Positions 39,844-51,240 of a stretch of 64,000 nucleotides of DNA are shown piece after piece (position 1 is the first letter of the stretch; the number at the start of each line of letters is the position of its first letter). The position numbers and the translations under genes are program-made. Origin of the DNA: Platerodrilus igneus (taxonomy: Eukaryota > Arthropoda > Insecta > Coleoptera > Lycidae); assembly GCA_036346225.1 (NCBI GenBank), contig JARFIW010001190.1, positions 806,001 to 870,000 on the forward strand, written 5' to 3'. The notes under the pieces are model-generated. The model did no database searches, was not told the DNA's origin, and saw nothing but the letters and a program-made list of their open reading frames with translations.

Positions 39844-39935
39844 GCAATGTATGTACTACAGAAGCCTAGAACTTTCTAGCATATACCGGAGTATGAGTCA
39901 TCTATTTAATTATAGGCTTTATATAAGATTGGTGA

Positions 39936-40172
39936 TTAACGTCGGTTAAAGTTCTTGGATATGAACCGCTTCAATATTATTCCTCATACTGTCTTGGCAG
40001 CGCAGGTGTCATTCATAATTTCTGCCTGAACAGGATTGATCCACATATAGAGGAATATATTAGAAAAGGTATACAGGATGGCGAGTTGTACAACTTCCAT
40101 GATTTTCAACAAAATGGAACTAACAAAAGAGACACCCTTTGTCAACGGATATTTGAAGTATTAGATGTATAA
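39936..40172 (+). CDS. Unknown 78-codon open frame downstream of the Polinton
   Basis: The frame opens after TGA at 39933-39935 without ATG for its first residues and ends at TAA 40170-40172. It contains 'SSYCLGSAGVIHNFCLNRID', 'PHIEEYIRKGIQDGELYNFH' and 'DTLCQRIFEVLDV', a composition more like protein than like the surrounding AT-rich DNA. It may be a remnant of the gypsy-macro element or an exon. No family recognised. Confidence 0.25.
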   Translation, partial: LTSVKVLGYEPLQYYSSYCLGSAGVIHNFCLNRIDPHIEEYIRKGIQDGELYNFHDFQQNGTNKRDTLCQRIFEVLDV

Positions 40173-40399
40173 ATTATTAAGTAGTTTAAGCTTTCAACAA
40201 CCACAATTATGTAAATAGATTAAACACATGAAGTATACTGATGTGCCAAACTTATAAATAAAGTTATATACGAACGCATGTTTAATTTAATATACATAAA
40301 TGTTCAGGACATGAAAAGCAAATATATAATAAACTTTTATCTTGCCTATAATTTATATTATTAATATCTGCACCATCCGTTCATAGGATACAATTGCTC

Positions 40400-40960
40400 T
40401 TTGTTGCATAACCAGTTTTTCTCTGTTGTGTCGTTCGACAGTGCTTTCTCCAGATGCACGTTTTCTGTTTTGACGATTTACTTTATTACTGTCCACTTCT
40501 TACAAAGCACTTTCCGTACAACTTTTCTCATTTTCGCTGTGTAGCGGTGACACTTTTGAAGATGATGCAATTGCAACCTGAATCACATTAGGTTTTTCCT
40601 AATATTGCGTGCATTTTATTATAAAATTCAAATAAAATTGTTGATGCACCACTGCTACTTGCTTTCATGTTATCATGTTTTTTATGGTAACGTAATTATC
40701 GATCCTTCACTTGCATAGCACTAAAACTATAGCCAATCTTTTGTAACACATCTGCTATTTGTCTATACACTGTTTTATTCCGAACAACAGTACACCGAAG
40801 ATCTTTTCCTTTGCGTTCCATTTCACCAATTAGTAATAATGTAGCATTTCGTTCCCACTTCTTTTTAACCTCTTTTTCTTATGTTTCTTCTTTTGGTGTT
40901 TCATTCTCCAACCCAAACTGTTCGCTATTGCTTTCCGTTCAATCCGTATAAAATAATTCT
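40400..40960 (-). pseudogene. Myb/SANT-like DNA-binding protein pseudogene
   Basis: On the minus strand: 'WERNATLLLIGEMERKGKDL', 'TVVRNKTVYRQIADVLQKIG', 'YSFSAMQVKDR', an in-frame TAA, then 'LRYHKKHDNMKASSSGAST' and 'FEFYNKMHAILG'. This matches the trihelix Myb/SANT-like domain found in arthropod genomes, often as partner of PIF/Harbinger transposons. The second half (from about 40600 to 40430) is low-complexity and frameshifted. Confidence 0.7.
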
Positions 40961-41230
40961 CTAACTAAAATTAAAGAAACCATTTCGTAATGTAGAAACC
41001 TGAGAAACAATTGATAGATAGTCTCTTATTAGTTATTTACGACAACCAAATATTTCTTACTATTTATATCGCGCATCAAAACTTGACCGGCGCCAACAAA
41101 AGACATACCCGACTCACTGTATACTATACGAAACTCTTGATTGTTAATTCAATCACGATCCATTCTGTTGCCATATTATCTACAAAATAACAATGACAAT
41201 TTACTCTCTGTGCATGACGAGTGATTCTTC

Positions 41231-41235
<5 letters not shown>

Positions 41236-41281
<46 letters not shown>
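41236..41281. repeat. (TA)n microsatellite
   Basis: About 23 uninterrupted TA units at the left border of the second foldback; a matching tract at 41903-41949 borders its right side. Confidence 0.95.
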
Positions 41282-41285
<4 letters not shown>

Positions 41286-41460
41286 GACAAGTTATTTGCA
41301 GTCCGCAATAAGAAATTGTGTAAAACAATACATAAAATAAGATGTATCTGTAAACAAACCCTATGAAAATAATAGAGCCTATTGACGAATACAAATCGGG
41401 CTGGTAGTTATATAGCCATTAACAAAACATTAGCTTTATTACTTCACAGGGAGGAAACAT

Positions 41461-41503
41461 CCACTGACCGACGGTTTCGGCTTTGTTAAGCCTCATCAGA
41501 GTG
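41461..41503 (-). ncRNA. Hammerhead ribozyme-like motif, left arm of foldback 2
   Basis: Minus strand: stem I ACT, box CTGATGA (plus positions 41499-41493), stem II GGCTT/AAGCC with loop AACA, GAAA, minimal stem III, then the GTC cleavage triplet and GGT closing stem I with one wobble. All core bases match the consensus. It is the best-formed hammerhead in the window. Confidence 0.65.
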
Positions 41504-41734
41504 AAATAGCTTCCAAGAACCCTATGAAGTAATTGGAGCTATTATACCAATATAATTTCGACGTACTTGTATAGCCATTTATAGAATTTACCATGTAGTT
41601 TCGATTCAATTCTGTACTTCCACACTTAGTAGTGTTGGTGTTTTATCACCTGATGGCGGTGTTATTTACTTTTGCCATAGTACAGATATTGTTTCGAAAT
41701 TATATTGGTATAATAGGGTTCTTGGAAGCTATTT

Positions 41735-41778
41735 CACTTTGATGAGGCTTAACAAAGCCGAAACCGTCAGTCAGTGGA
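41735..41778 (+). ncRNA. Hammerhead ribozyme-like motif, right arm of foldback 2 (core mutated)
   Basis: Same layout on plus, but the first base of the CTGATGA box is T (TTGATGA at 41739-41745). This should abolish or strongly reduce self-cleavage. Stem II, GAAA and the GTC triplet are kept. Confidence 0.6.
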
Positions 41779-41898
41779 TGTTTCCTCCCCTGTGAAGTAA
41801 TAAAGCTAATGTTTTGTTAATGGCTATATAACTACCAACCCGATTTGTATTCGTCAATAGGCTCTATTATTTTCATAGAGTTTGTTTACAGATACATC

Positions 41899-41902
<4 letters not shown>

Positions 41903-41949
<47 letters not shown>
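41903..41949. repeat. (AT)n microsatellite
   Basis: About 23 AT units directly after the right arm of foldback 2. Confidence 0.95.
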
Positions 41950-41951
<2 letters not shown>

Positions 41952-44506
41952 TGCGGGAACGTGAGCGTTACCCAAGTGTTACACTTTCTCATTCTGAACG
42001 GCTAAGGGTTACTTTAATTTCAATTTTAAACGCGTGGTGCAATTTCTGGGTAACTCTAGGGTTACACAAATCTTCTTTCTGAACGCACTCCAGAAGTCAC
42101 ATGCTTAAGGATTGTGTCTTCACAAAGATTTTGCTTCTGCTGCTAAGATTTTTTGTTGAACTGAAAATCAAAATCGTATATGATGTCTAAAGTCTAGAAC
42201 CTTCTATTGTCTGTATTGAATAATTTATTACGGTCCATCGAGGCGTAGCGACCCTTATTACAATTTAAAGCAATAAATCAAAGCGGTAGGGCGGTTATTG
42301 GTTTTTAAATACGTGTGCAGATTTTGCTAGGATTACCAAACTTATAAGCATACATTTTTAATTATGTATCCCTTGTTTTGTGAAGTCCCTTAACCGCTTA
42401 ATGGAAAATTGACCACTAATATTGTCAGTGTAGTTACATGGAGTAGATTTTTTAAAACATACAATACTAACTAGAAATTGTAAATGTAAACCATTGTACT
42501 CATGATAATGTTAGAAAATTTTAGAGCTGCGAATCTTTATTAGTCTAAATTGATAAAACATTAACCGCCTCTGATGCTTTATGTTTTACGCTTAGCTTAT
42601 CCATTTCTTTCTATAAACTCCGTTTGACCTACACTAAGTGAATTCATTAAAAAGTAGAAGGCTTGGTATAGAACAATATGGCAACTTTAGAGGTACTACA
42701 AGTATCGAATGTTCTTGTTTTTGAAGCAATGTACTCTGCTTTAAAACTTCTTATGATAAACAACTCACTTAGCATTTAGTTCCGTTCGCAAACCTCATAG
42801 AGGTTTTTAAAAAACCAATGTGTATTTTCACTAGCGTATTTACTTTTTGTAAGTAGTCATTTTCTTATGTAAAAGTTAAAAAAAGGCTTACTCCTCAAAT
42901 ACTAAAGTAGAAGGGGTACAGTTCTGTTTGAGTGTTGTTTATTTTTAGAGGTTTTACAATACATCGACTCGTTTGCTGTTAGATCGTCCAAGTAAGTAAA
43001 GTAGGTATATAATACATGATTTATACTTATGATAGCAAACGCTTCAGTGTCCTCTTCTAGAGGCACTAATGTAATAAAAAGCTTGTTAAGCTCAGCTACA
43101 TAGAAGTTATTTAATACATTGTTGTCATGGGTAATAGGTCAATACAAGTAGATAGATTAAGCATGTGCGAGCGCTAAAAGACGGTTTTCTTATGGGATTT
43201 GACATGGGAAAATCTTAAGGTTTGCAAGTTTTTGTACCGTTCAAGATCATTCGACGAAGGGATAATCCCATTATCTTCACTTTTACTTTTTCATGGAATA
43301 GTACACGCTTTTTCGTATGAGAGATACATCTGAGGCTCTGAGTATTGAAACTGGACATAGGCATTAAAGATCCATCTTCTGTTGGAGTGTTTGCTAAATT
43401 GTAAATGGTGCTTGTTTTAGTTATCTGGTATCCATGATTAAGCAACAAAAATAAGCCGACATAAATCATAAATTGAAATTCATTATATAGTCATTGACAA
43501 CTCATGACAGCGTTTGACCATCAGCAACCAATCACGACAGTAACCCGCAAAGAGCAATCATTATCAACTAATAGAGACAAAAGGAAGCAGCTCGGGAAAT
43601 TGGCAAGGCGGCCTACAACACCACTTTGTTTAAATTCAAATACCCCATAGGAATAGGTACAGTCAAACCCGCACTTTATTTGCACTAATCTATGTTTCTT
43701 GCATTAAAATTCTATTAAAATGGAATAAATAGTATTTTGCATATGGTTACTATAAACTAAGTTTTATGGCACATTAAACAATGATCGGATAGTACATTTT
43801 AAAGCTACGGGGAACCGATGGTTCTTTATAGCTACCAAACAGAAGTTCATGCTTTATATACTAGACATTAGCGGATGAAAATTCAGTTTGTAAGCAGGGC
43901 TAAAAATCGCACAATGCCGATACACTACCACAATGTGGTATCTGTCGCATACAGATTGGTCGACTACAACATCAAAAATCTCAATTTACTTTCTTAGTAG
44001 CTTTATATCTAAACATGTTTCTATTTTTTAAAACCTTGTGTTGCTTACCTGTTGTCATGCTATTTGGGTGCTTGGTAATACAGTGCATTAACGTTTACCC
44101 GTTTTTCTACCCGCTTGGTTTTATATGTTGAATTGCAACTATGCCGCTGGCACCGTGGACCCAATTTTCGTCAATGGTACTTGCAAAAAGCAATTATAGA
44201 AACATAGTTAAACAAAGCAAAAGGTATTTTACTTACTTAATAAGATATTGGTATAAATTTCGGAAATTAGGGTGCTCTATAGATCAAAGGTCAATAATTT
44301 ATAGATTTGACAGTTACACAAGATAAAATAGATATCAAGATAAAATTGAAATATTAGACCACATTTCTAAATTATAAGTTAGAAACTAAAAGTGTCCTTG
44401 ATACCAAAGTGTCAATTACACCAATTGACGGACCACACTTAAATATGTAAAAAATTGTTTTTACTAAATATGATTATCCCAAACTGTTCTAAAGATAGAG
44501 ACTGGT
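41950..44506. other. Anonymous AT-rich DNA
   Basis: No ORF with recognisable domain, no RNA gene and no clear repeat. The minus frame at 43215-43469 (84 codons) has no family resemblance. Confidence 0.4.
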
Positions 44507-45600
44507 ACGTTTCATTTTGTAGCTTGAATATTTTCTGCTATTTTACACTCTCGATACCCTATTTTAATAAATGTTGGCTTTCACATTTAATAAGTTGATC
44601 AATTATACAAGCCCCATATGATACGTTAGCGTTCGATATTTATTGTAGTTACTCTACCTAAATAAATTGTGAGTAGATAAATCAGCAGTGTTATTTTTGA
44701 GAAATAGAAATATGCTTAAAATTTGTTTGTATTCTATAATGGACTCTCTGTAATTATTATACAAAAAATAATGTTATGATAGATTTGTTAAACAACTTCA
44801 ATATATTTTCGAGTGTTAATTTGCTTGGGTTTATTGGTGTTAAATAATATATACCCAATCGGGCAATTACAAAGACCTCTAGGTTAAAATTTTCATTGTT
44901 TTTACGTGACTGCCAGGAATTTTAATCTATATTTTTAAGTTTAGGGTTTCCGGCCGCATTCTTAGAATCACTGCTTACTTGGTTTTTATACTGAGACTTT
45001 GCGTTGTCGTTACAACACATTTCGCCATAATGATTAGCAGATAACGATACCTTGCTCATTTATGGTACGTGAACTTTTGCTTATATTATAGAAATATGAT
45101 AAGTAGACAATTGTGGATTATTTAATGCTGTGATTATTAAGATAGGTATATAGTGGAAGCTTTGTATGATATCATTTTGTATATTGTGGGACAACTGAGT
45201 TAATTAGGTACGAAATTGTATACGACCTTGGTGCTTATCCATCAACTGTGATATTTTAATAATTATTAGTACTAATTTATTGACTGTATGTAAATGTACT
45301 ACCCTAAATATGTATTTTGTATATATGTTTTAGTAGATTATATTTGGGACGCGCTCATCATCGTCAACATAGTAATTATGATACTTCTATTTGTATTTAT
45401 AAGGGATATTTCTTCATTTATTGGTATTACGGGGTATTAAAATGTAAAAAAAATGCTGTAATAAACCCCATAATTATTCAGTCTATTTGTTTATACTATT
45501 AGTGAGGTATTGATGTTTTAGTATTGGACAGAGTAATGTTCTGTCCGCATGTATGTGTTGTATATTTAAAAATCCTTTCTTTTTACAGAGCGTATTGGGT
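44507..45600. repeat. Long direct repeat, copy A
   Basis: Aligns, with many substitutions and small indels, to 47797-48602 and then 56532-57000. Matching landmarks: 'cgtttcatttygtagyttga', 'ataaatgttrg', 'cccaatcgggca.ttacaa', 'gtagatt.aatttgg.a', 'catcgtca.c', 'ggacaga'. It contains no gene. Confidence 0.75.
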
Positions 45601-47796
45601 TGTTTGTTCTTTTGTTTGTTTTCTGTTTCGTCTTCTGCCCCCCCCCCCCACCTCCCTTCTTCCATTGCGTTGACTCGGCATTTTTCTTTTCCTTCCTTCT
45701 TTTTTACCATATGTCAAACGAGCTTCTTAATTTTGATTTAGTTTTTCTTCCTCGGGCGTATGGCTTACAGGTAATAAGACTAAAAATCATAGGAGCACTG
45801 GATATCAGTATATAGTTGCGTCAATCGACTTCTGATGCTAGAATAAAAACATAATTGTCAATAAAAATTTATTATGCCCTGTTTTCAAGCTTTTAGAAAG
45901 AAAAACATCATTTAACCAAAACTGCACTAGATATCAGTTAAGCCATTACACATATCGGTTTGGCATACTTAAATATATAAATAATTGTGAATACAAAATA
46001 TAAATTTCTCCAACTGTTTTCAAGTTATGGGAAAAAAACTAATACATTTCCAAAAAATCAGATGAACTGCTTCTATATCCAAGATTAATAGTACCCCCAA
46101 TCAACGCGCCACAGCCAATAACGCGATAAAAGTTTATGCAAATATAACGTATCTCAATTTTTTTGAGTTGTCATCAAAAAACGACGTTTGATCTTATCGT
46201 TAAAAAACACATTCTGTCTAAAAATCCAGACAAAATTTAAAAAAAATATGCAAAAATCTTTTTCTAATAAACCGTAGTTCTAGTTGAACAACCTTGATGC
46301 GTGTACAAATTTTAATTAATATATTTTTAAAGATGAAGGGGTTGCTAATATCGTCCTATGCCTGCATTCATACATTATATAACTAAAGTTTTCATTTAGC
46401 TGGGAAAACTTTAGGCACAAAATTAAATTACGTTTATATATTATGCGGCAGTTATATTTACCATTGTTTACCCTGGAGTAAAAGTAAAATAAATAGAATA
46501 TCATCAACAAGGCTTCCTAAATTTTTTTATATGACAGATGCCAAACAAAATCGGTTACTCCGTCTAGTGGCAACAAAATAAAATTTAAAGCCCTTGCGTT
46601 ATACCAACCCTTATTTTTGCTATTACCTTTTTCTTCATCTAATATTTTTTATTTTGCGTATCTGCTTCATATCTGTTTACAAATTCTCTAAATTTTAGTT
46701 TCGCCCTAAGTAATCATACTTGTCTTTTCTCAGGTAGTTTTAGTTTCTCCACTAGGGAAGGTTGAAAACACTGACACCCTATTTCCATTCTATCCTTCTT
46801 CTTACTGATTGGCTATTTCATTACGAGATTGGATGGTTGTATTTTGGTATACTTCACCTTTACAGTTTATTTTGTTGATTTTCGTAGATTACTAAATTCG
46901 ATCTTGGGTTTTGGTATTTTAATTATTCACGACGCTTATAGGGAGGTTAGATGTAAACCGACCCATACTAACAATTCTGATATCCCTTCTCTCTACATTT
47001 TTTTTGGGGACTCCAACGTCGTAAACCCCGTTCTCAGTCCTCGTATCCCAAATGCATATGAAGGATCCGCCTTATTTTAATATTTTGTTCTCGTATTATG
47101 TGTTCGTTTCTAAATACATTTTTTGTTTCTCTTTGCTTTTTCTTTTTCCATTCACTCATCATATCAATTCTCTTTTGGCTGGTTATGCTTACTGTCAATC
47201 CTCGCGCTGCCTCAGTTCAATTTTTGACGTTCTTCCTGTGATGTGTGTTTTTCAGAACCTTCCTCTATCTTGGGAAACTACAACTTGGTCGACTTTTTGG
47301 TATATTAGCTGTTTTTTCTTCGATTGTTCGTTTGAAGTACAAATTTTTTTCTCCATCGCTCTTGTCGTTCCCTAGCATACCTAGAGGTTTGGCCGTTACA
47401 TCTCATTCTGTTTTTTACTGCAGGTTTTCTTCTTCGTTTCGTTTTATACTTTTTGGTTTTCTGCGGATACCAGTTCTTTTCTTGAGGTTGAAAACTGTAA
47501 TATTTCTTTCTGAGATACTTCCGTCCTTCTACAACTTTTTTGTGTTGATGCCATTTCATTTCCGCTTTCGTTAATTGCTACACTGTACATTTCCTTTTCT
47601 TATAGCTTTCTGCATTCCTGGCTTTTTCTCGTAGCTTGGGAATTCAAGCCGAAACGATTTTTTTCCTTTTCTTTTAGTGCTCTTTTATTGTTTAATAGGA
47701 GTATCCTATCTCGCCTTACTGTTGCTGTATTGTTTGGTCCTCTACTATTGTTTCCTACCCCGACCTTTTAGTTTTATTAGAAGAAGAATGTGTTAT
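45601..47796. other. Sequence between the two direct-repeat copies
   Basis: Includes a C10 tract near 45641 and T/C-rich stretches around 47100-47560. No domain could be recognised in any frame. Being flanked by two direct copies of a 1.1-kb repeat, it could be the interior of an old LTR-type element or simply the spacer of a tandem duplication. Confidence 0.35.
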
Positions 47797-48602
47797 CGTT
47801 TCATTTCGTAGTTTGAATATTTCTGCAATTTTTACACTTCATACCCTGTTTCAATAAATGTTAGGTTCGATAAATTGCTCAATTGTACGAGCCACCTATG
47901 GTACGTTGGTGTTCGAAATTTATTGTAGTTAAACGACTTGGTGTAATTGTAATTAGATAAGGCAGCTGTATTACTTTTGAATATGGGCTTTCCGTGATTG
48001 TTTTTCAGAAAACAATTTGATAATGCTTGTATTGAACGACTTCAACACATTTCAAGTGCTAGCTTGTGTGGGTTTCTTTAGTGATAAATATTATTAACCC
48101 AATCGGGCAGTTACAAAAGTCTTAGACTAAACACTTGCTTCACTTTTATGTGACTGATAGGTAATTGATGGACGATGTTTCTTTAATAAAAATGTTAATA
48201 TTTTCAGTTCAGATTTTAACCCAGATTCTTAGTCTGGGTTTACACCCGCATCCTTAACCCCGATGTAAAATCATATTTATAGGTTCTTTAAACAAATGTT
48301 TATTTGACCTTATTACAGAAAACTCACATAGCCGCTGCAGCACATTTTGTCTTCTCTGCCGTTGTGTGCAAGTTAAGTTGCAATGAGATGGGTGCACTGC
48401 AGTTACCCGAACACTCCTACCTTCTTATGTAGGAGAATATTATTATAATCAACAGGTAACGAATGATTTAGTCATTTATAGTACCTGAGGTTTACTGGTA
48501 ATATAGGAATATTAAGAAATTAAATAAAGAAACTTTTGTTGATTATTTAATACTGTTATGGTTAGAATAAGGGTTTGGTGTAGGTTTGTGTAGTATTGTT
48601 TC
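47797..48602. repeat. Long direct repeat, copy B, left part
   Basis: Left part of the second copy; it is interrupted at 48603 by the BEL/Pao element and resumes at 56532. Confidence 0.75.
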
Positions 48603-49110
48603 TGGAGGGGCGTAACTTCCTCCACGTAATTAATTAAATAAGCGGGTGGATTAAACAATTTAGTGTAAAGAAATTATCAGGATACAATATTGCGGGACTA
48701 AATTGGAAGCGATAAAGCAGTTGTAATCTGGTTGTCTTGTACAAGTTACAGTATAAATGTTTAATGTTAATTAAGTGCACAAATTCATATAAACAAAGTC
48801 CAAAACTTACCAGAACTTCTTGGCATTCGGTGCTATAGGTGATTTCGGCACGCACAATCTACGGTTAACACACAGTTGCGGTTTATGTTATATTTATAAG
48901 CGGTAAAACAAAAGTTTAAGCACTTCTTGAGTACTCTGCGGTCACACACGATCCACGTTTTCTATATTAATGCACTCTTGCAAACCAGGTGTGCGTTACA
49001 AGATAAATTTTGTTCTATCTATCGCGCACTATCAGTGTTTATTTCGAATACACACGATACTTTTGGCGTGAACCAAGACACTTACAAATTAACCACAAGT
49101 CGCCGAACCA
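48603..49110 (-). repeat. 3' LTR of BEL/Pao element (508 bp)
   Basis: About 97% like the 5' LTR outside one block: bases 48759-48841 are missing from the 5' LTR. It is preceded (minus orientation) by the purine tract AAAGCGGGGAGTA, the expected polypurine primer. Confidence 0.92.
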
Positions 49111-49114
49111 TACT

Positions 49115-49212
49115 CCCCGCTTTGAAAGTAGGAAACTTTCAAAGGAATGGAAAAGGAATAGAACCCCGCCTTGAAAGTAGGAAACCTTCAAAGGAATGGA
49201 ACTCAAAAAAAA
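49115..49212 (-). repeat. 49-bp tandem duplication covering the polypurine tract
   Basis: Unit 'ccccgctttgaaagtaggaa...' at 49115 and again at 49164, with few differences. Because the unit includes the G-rich purine tract next to the 3' LTR, this element has two potential plus-strand primer sites. Confidence 0.75.
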
Positions 49213-49372
49213 TAAACTAATAAAAAAAATTAAAAAAACTCAGTGCTTGCTCAATACACAAGTAGTACAAGAGTTTATGTAAGCGGTAAAGCATAATGCT
49301 ATTAAACTAAATCTTTATAAGCGGATGAATAAATGCGGTTGAAGAAATGCGGGTAAGTATAATAGTATTTAA

Positions 49373-50311
49373 TTATTGGGTGGGCAACGGGCAAAGTTTC
49401 ACAATTGCTCGTTTAAAGGAACTGTTTTTGCGATTGACCAAGTTAATATTTTCACTTGGTAAATCAAAGGCGGGTAAACATTGTAAGGGCGTAGACATTA
49501 AAAAGTGAGCAGGTGTGAGAAATTCAGGGTGAGGGTCTGATGATAATAAACAAAGAGGTCTGGAATTTAACAGACATTCTATTTGAGTAAGGACAGTCAG
49601 TAACTCTTCATATGATAATAGTTGACTTCCAATTACTCGAAATAGATGCGTCTTGCAACTCTTTATATTTGACTCCCACATACCTCCAAAATGAGGGGCT
49701 CGTGGAGGAATCATTTTCCACTCAATACGGTGAATTGCAAGTTCATTTTTTAAAGCGGTTTGATAATTTGCGGATACCAAAAACGTATATAATTCCTCTA
49801 ATTGTGTCTTGGCACCAATAAAATTTGTCCCATTGTCCGAATATAAACAAGCAACAGGACAGCGGAGTGATATAAATCTTTTCAAGGCGGCCAGAAAACA
49901 ATCAGAAGACAAGTCTGAGACTAATTCTATGTGTATCGCCTTAGTGGTCAGACACACAAAAAGACAAATGTAGGCCTTCTGTGATCGAAAACCTCGCCGT
50001 CGCGTTAGCGTAATTTTAATTGGACCTGCATAATCGACGCCAGTATGTACAAATGCCTTTGTTTCTTGTACTCGACATAAAGGCAGATCAGCCATTTTTG
50101 GTACGGGATGAACAGGCGATAAACGAAAACAGGAGTTACATTGGTATACTCGTTTTCTAACAATACTTCTAGCGGAAAGTATCCAAAAACGTTGTCGTAA
50201 AATGGACATCAACAAATTTGGACCCGTATGACAATTTACTTTATGATAATAATCGATAATGAGATTAACGATATGATCATTTTTGGCAATAAAGCGGATG
50301 CTTAGTTTCAA
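49373..50311 (-). pseudogene. BEL/Pao integrase, C-terminus truncated
   Basis: 312 codons. The zinc-binding region precedes 'CNSCFRLSPVHPVPKMADLP'. The catalytic core has 'TGVDYAGPIKI' (first Asp), 'CLYSDNGTNFIGA' (second Asp) and 'PHFGGMWESNIKS' (Glu), all present. The Pao-type C-terminal domain (DUF5641-like, about 100 aa) is missing: the frame ends after 'LPSENINLVNRKNSSFKRAI', and only 260 bases remain to the LTR. An internal deletion is likely. The catalytic core itself is undamaged. Confidence 0.9.
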
Positions 50312-51240
50312 AGGAGATCGGAATTAGATAATCGTCCTTGTATTCGTAAAATCTTGTCTTCGTCCAAAACGGGCAAAATTCTTAAACTTTTGGAGCATAA
50401 TTTAGAGTTACTTAGCTTGCTAATTTCATCACAAAATGCTCAAGTTGAATTGACTGAATAACATATTTTTCAGCAATAATTAGGTCTGATGCTTTCATTT
50501 CGTTACAAAGCGGAAGTTTTTTAATAAAGCGGAGTACATACACTACTACCCTAAGTAGTTTGACCCATGAGGAACAGCGTTGAGCCAAAATATATAATAC
50601 TGGTTGTTCACATTGAACAAAGGCGATCAAAGTATTTGATTTACGTTCAGGCAAATTATCAGTGTTATTAGAACTAAATGGCTTAATTGGCCATTCTGAT
50701 ATAGGAAAATGCAACCACTGTCGCTAGGATTTTCTTTTCCAGAAATATGATAAAAATGACGAGGATGTAAATTTTCATGACATTGTGCTATGCGGTTACT
50801 TACAAATATTGACCATTTATGCGGTGAAGAATGGATCCACGATAATGCTATAGTGGAGTCCGAAAATGCGTAGATACCTGTAATAGGTATTTGATCAATA
50901 TAAGTATCATAAACTCTTTTAATAAGATTAGACATTAAAACAATTGCGCACAATTCTAGCCGGCCTAAAGTAATTATTTTAACCGGTGATACCTTTGATT
51001 TTGAACAAAGCAATCGAACTTTAATATTTCCGAGAGAATCCGTAGTATGCATGTAAATAACACAACCATAGGCGTTTAAACTAGCGTCAGAGAATGCTAC
51101 GAGATTCACAACAGAATTTTTTAGAACACCAACATGGCGTGGAATATTTAATTGTGAAAGTAAATGAACTTCCTGGCGTAATAATTTAAAGCGTTGGACA
51201 ATCACGTCTGGAGGGATATCATCCCAATCAATTTTAATGT
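50312..51240 (-). pseudogene. BEL/Pao RNase H and linker, frameshifted
   Basis: The RNase H part (51240 down to about 50715) has 'KIDWDDIPPD', 'NLVAFSDASLNAYGCVIYMH' (first Asp), 'LGRLELCAIVL' (Glu) and 'IYAFSDSTIALSWIH' (Asp). A frameshift at about 50714 moves the frame to 50412-50714 ('LPERKSNTLIAFVQ', 'RVVVYVLRFIKKL'). A TAA at 50412-50414 and another near 50330 separate this from the integrase. Confidence 0.85.

Larger units (their letters stand above)
41337..41902. repeat. Foldback element 2 with hammerhead motifs
   Basis: Arms 41337-41563 and 41694-41902 are inverted copies with a central loop of about 130 bases (41564-41693). The left arm has about 15 extra bases near 41525-41540. Each arm holds an outward-facing hammerhead-like motif. 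(TA)n tracts flank both sides. The arms share no sequence with foldback 1, but the architecture is the same. Confidence 0.85.

Noticed and set aside
45553..45815. Overlapping 60-70 codon frames through a C10 tract
   Set aside because: Low-complexity translation (poly-Pro/Phe) without conserved features.
47305..47559. 84-codon Lys/Arg-rich minus frame
   Set aside because: Reflects a T/C-rich strand; both strands are open and neither shows a domain.
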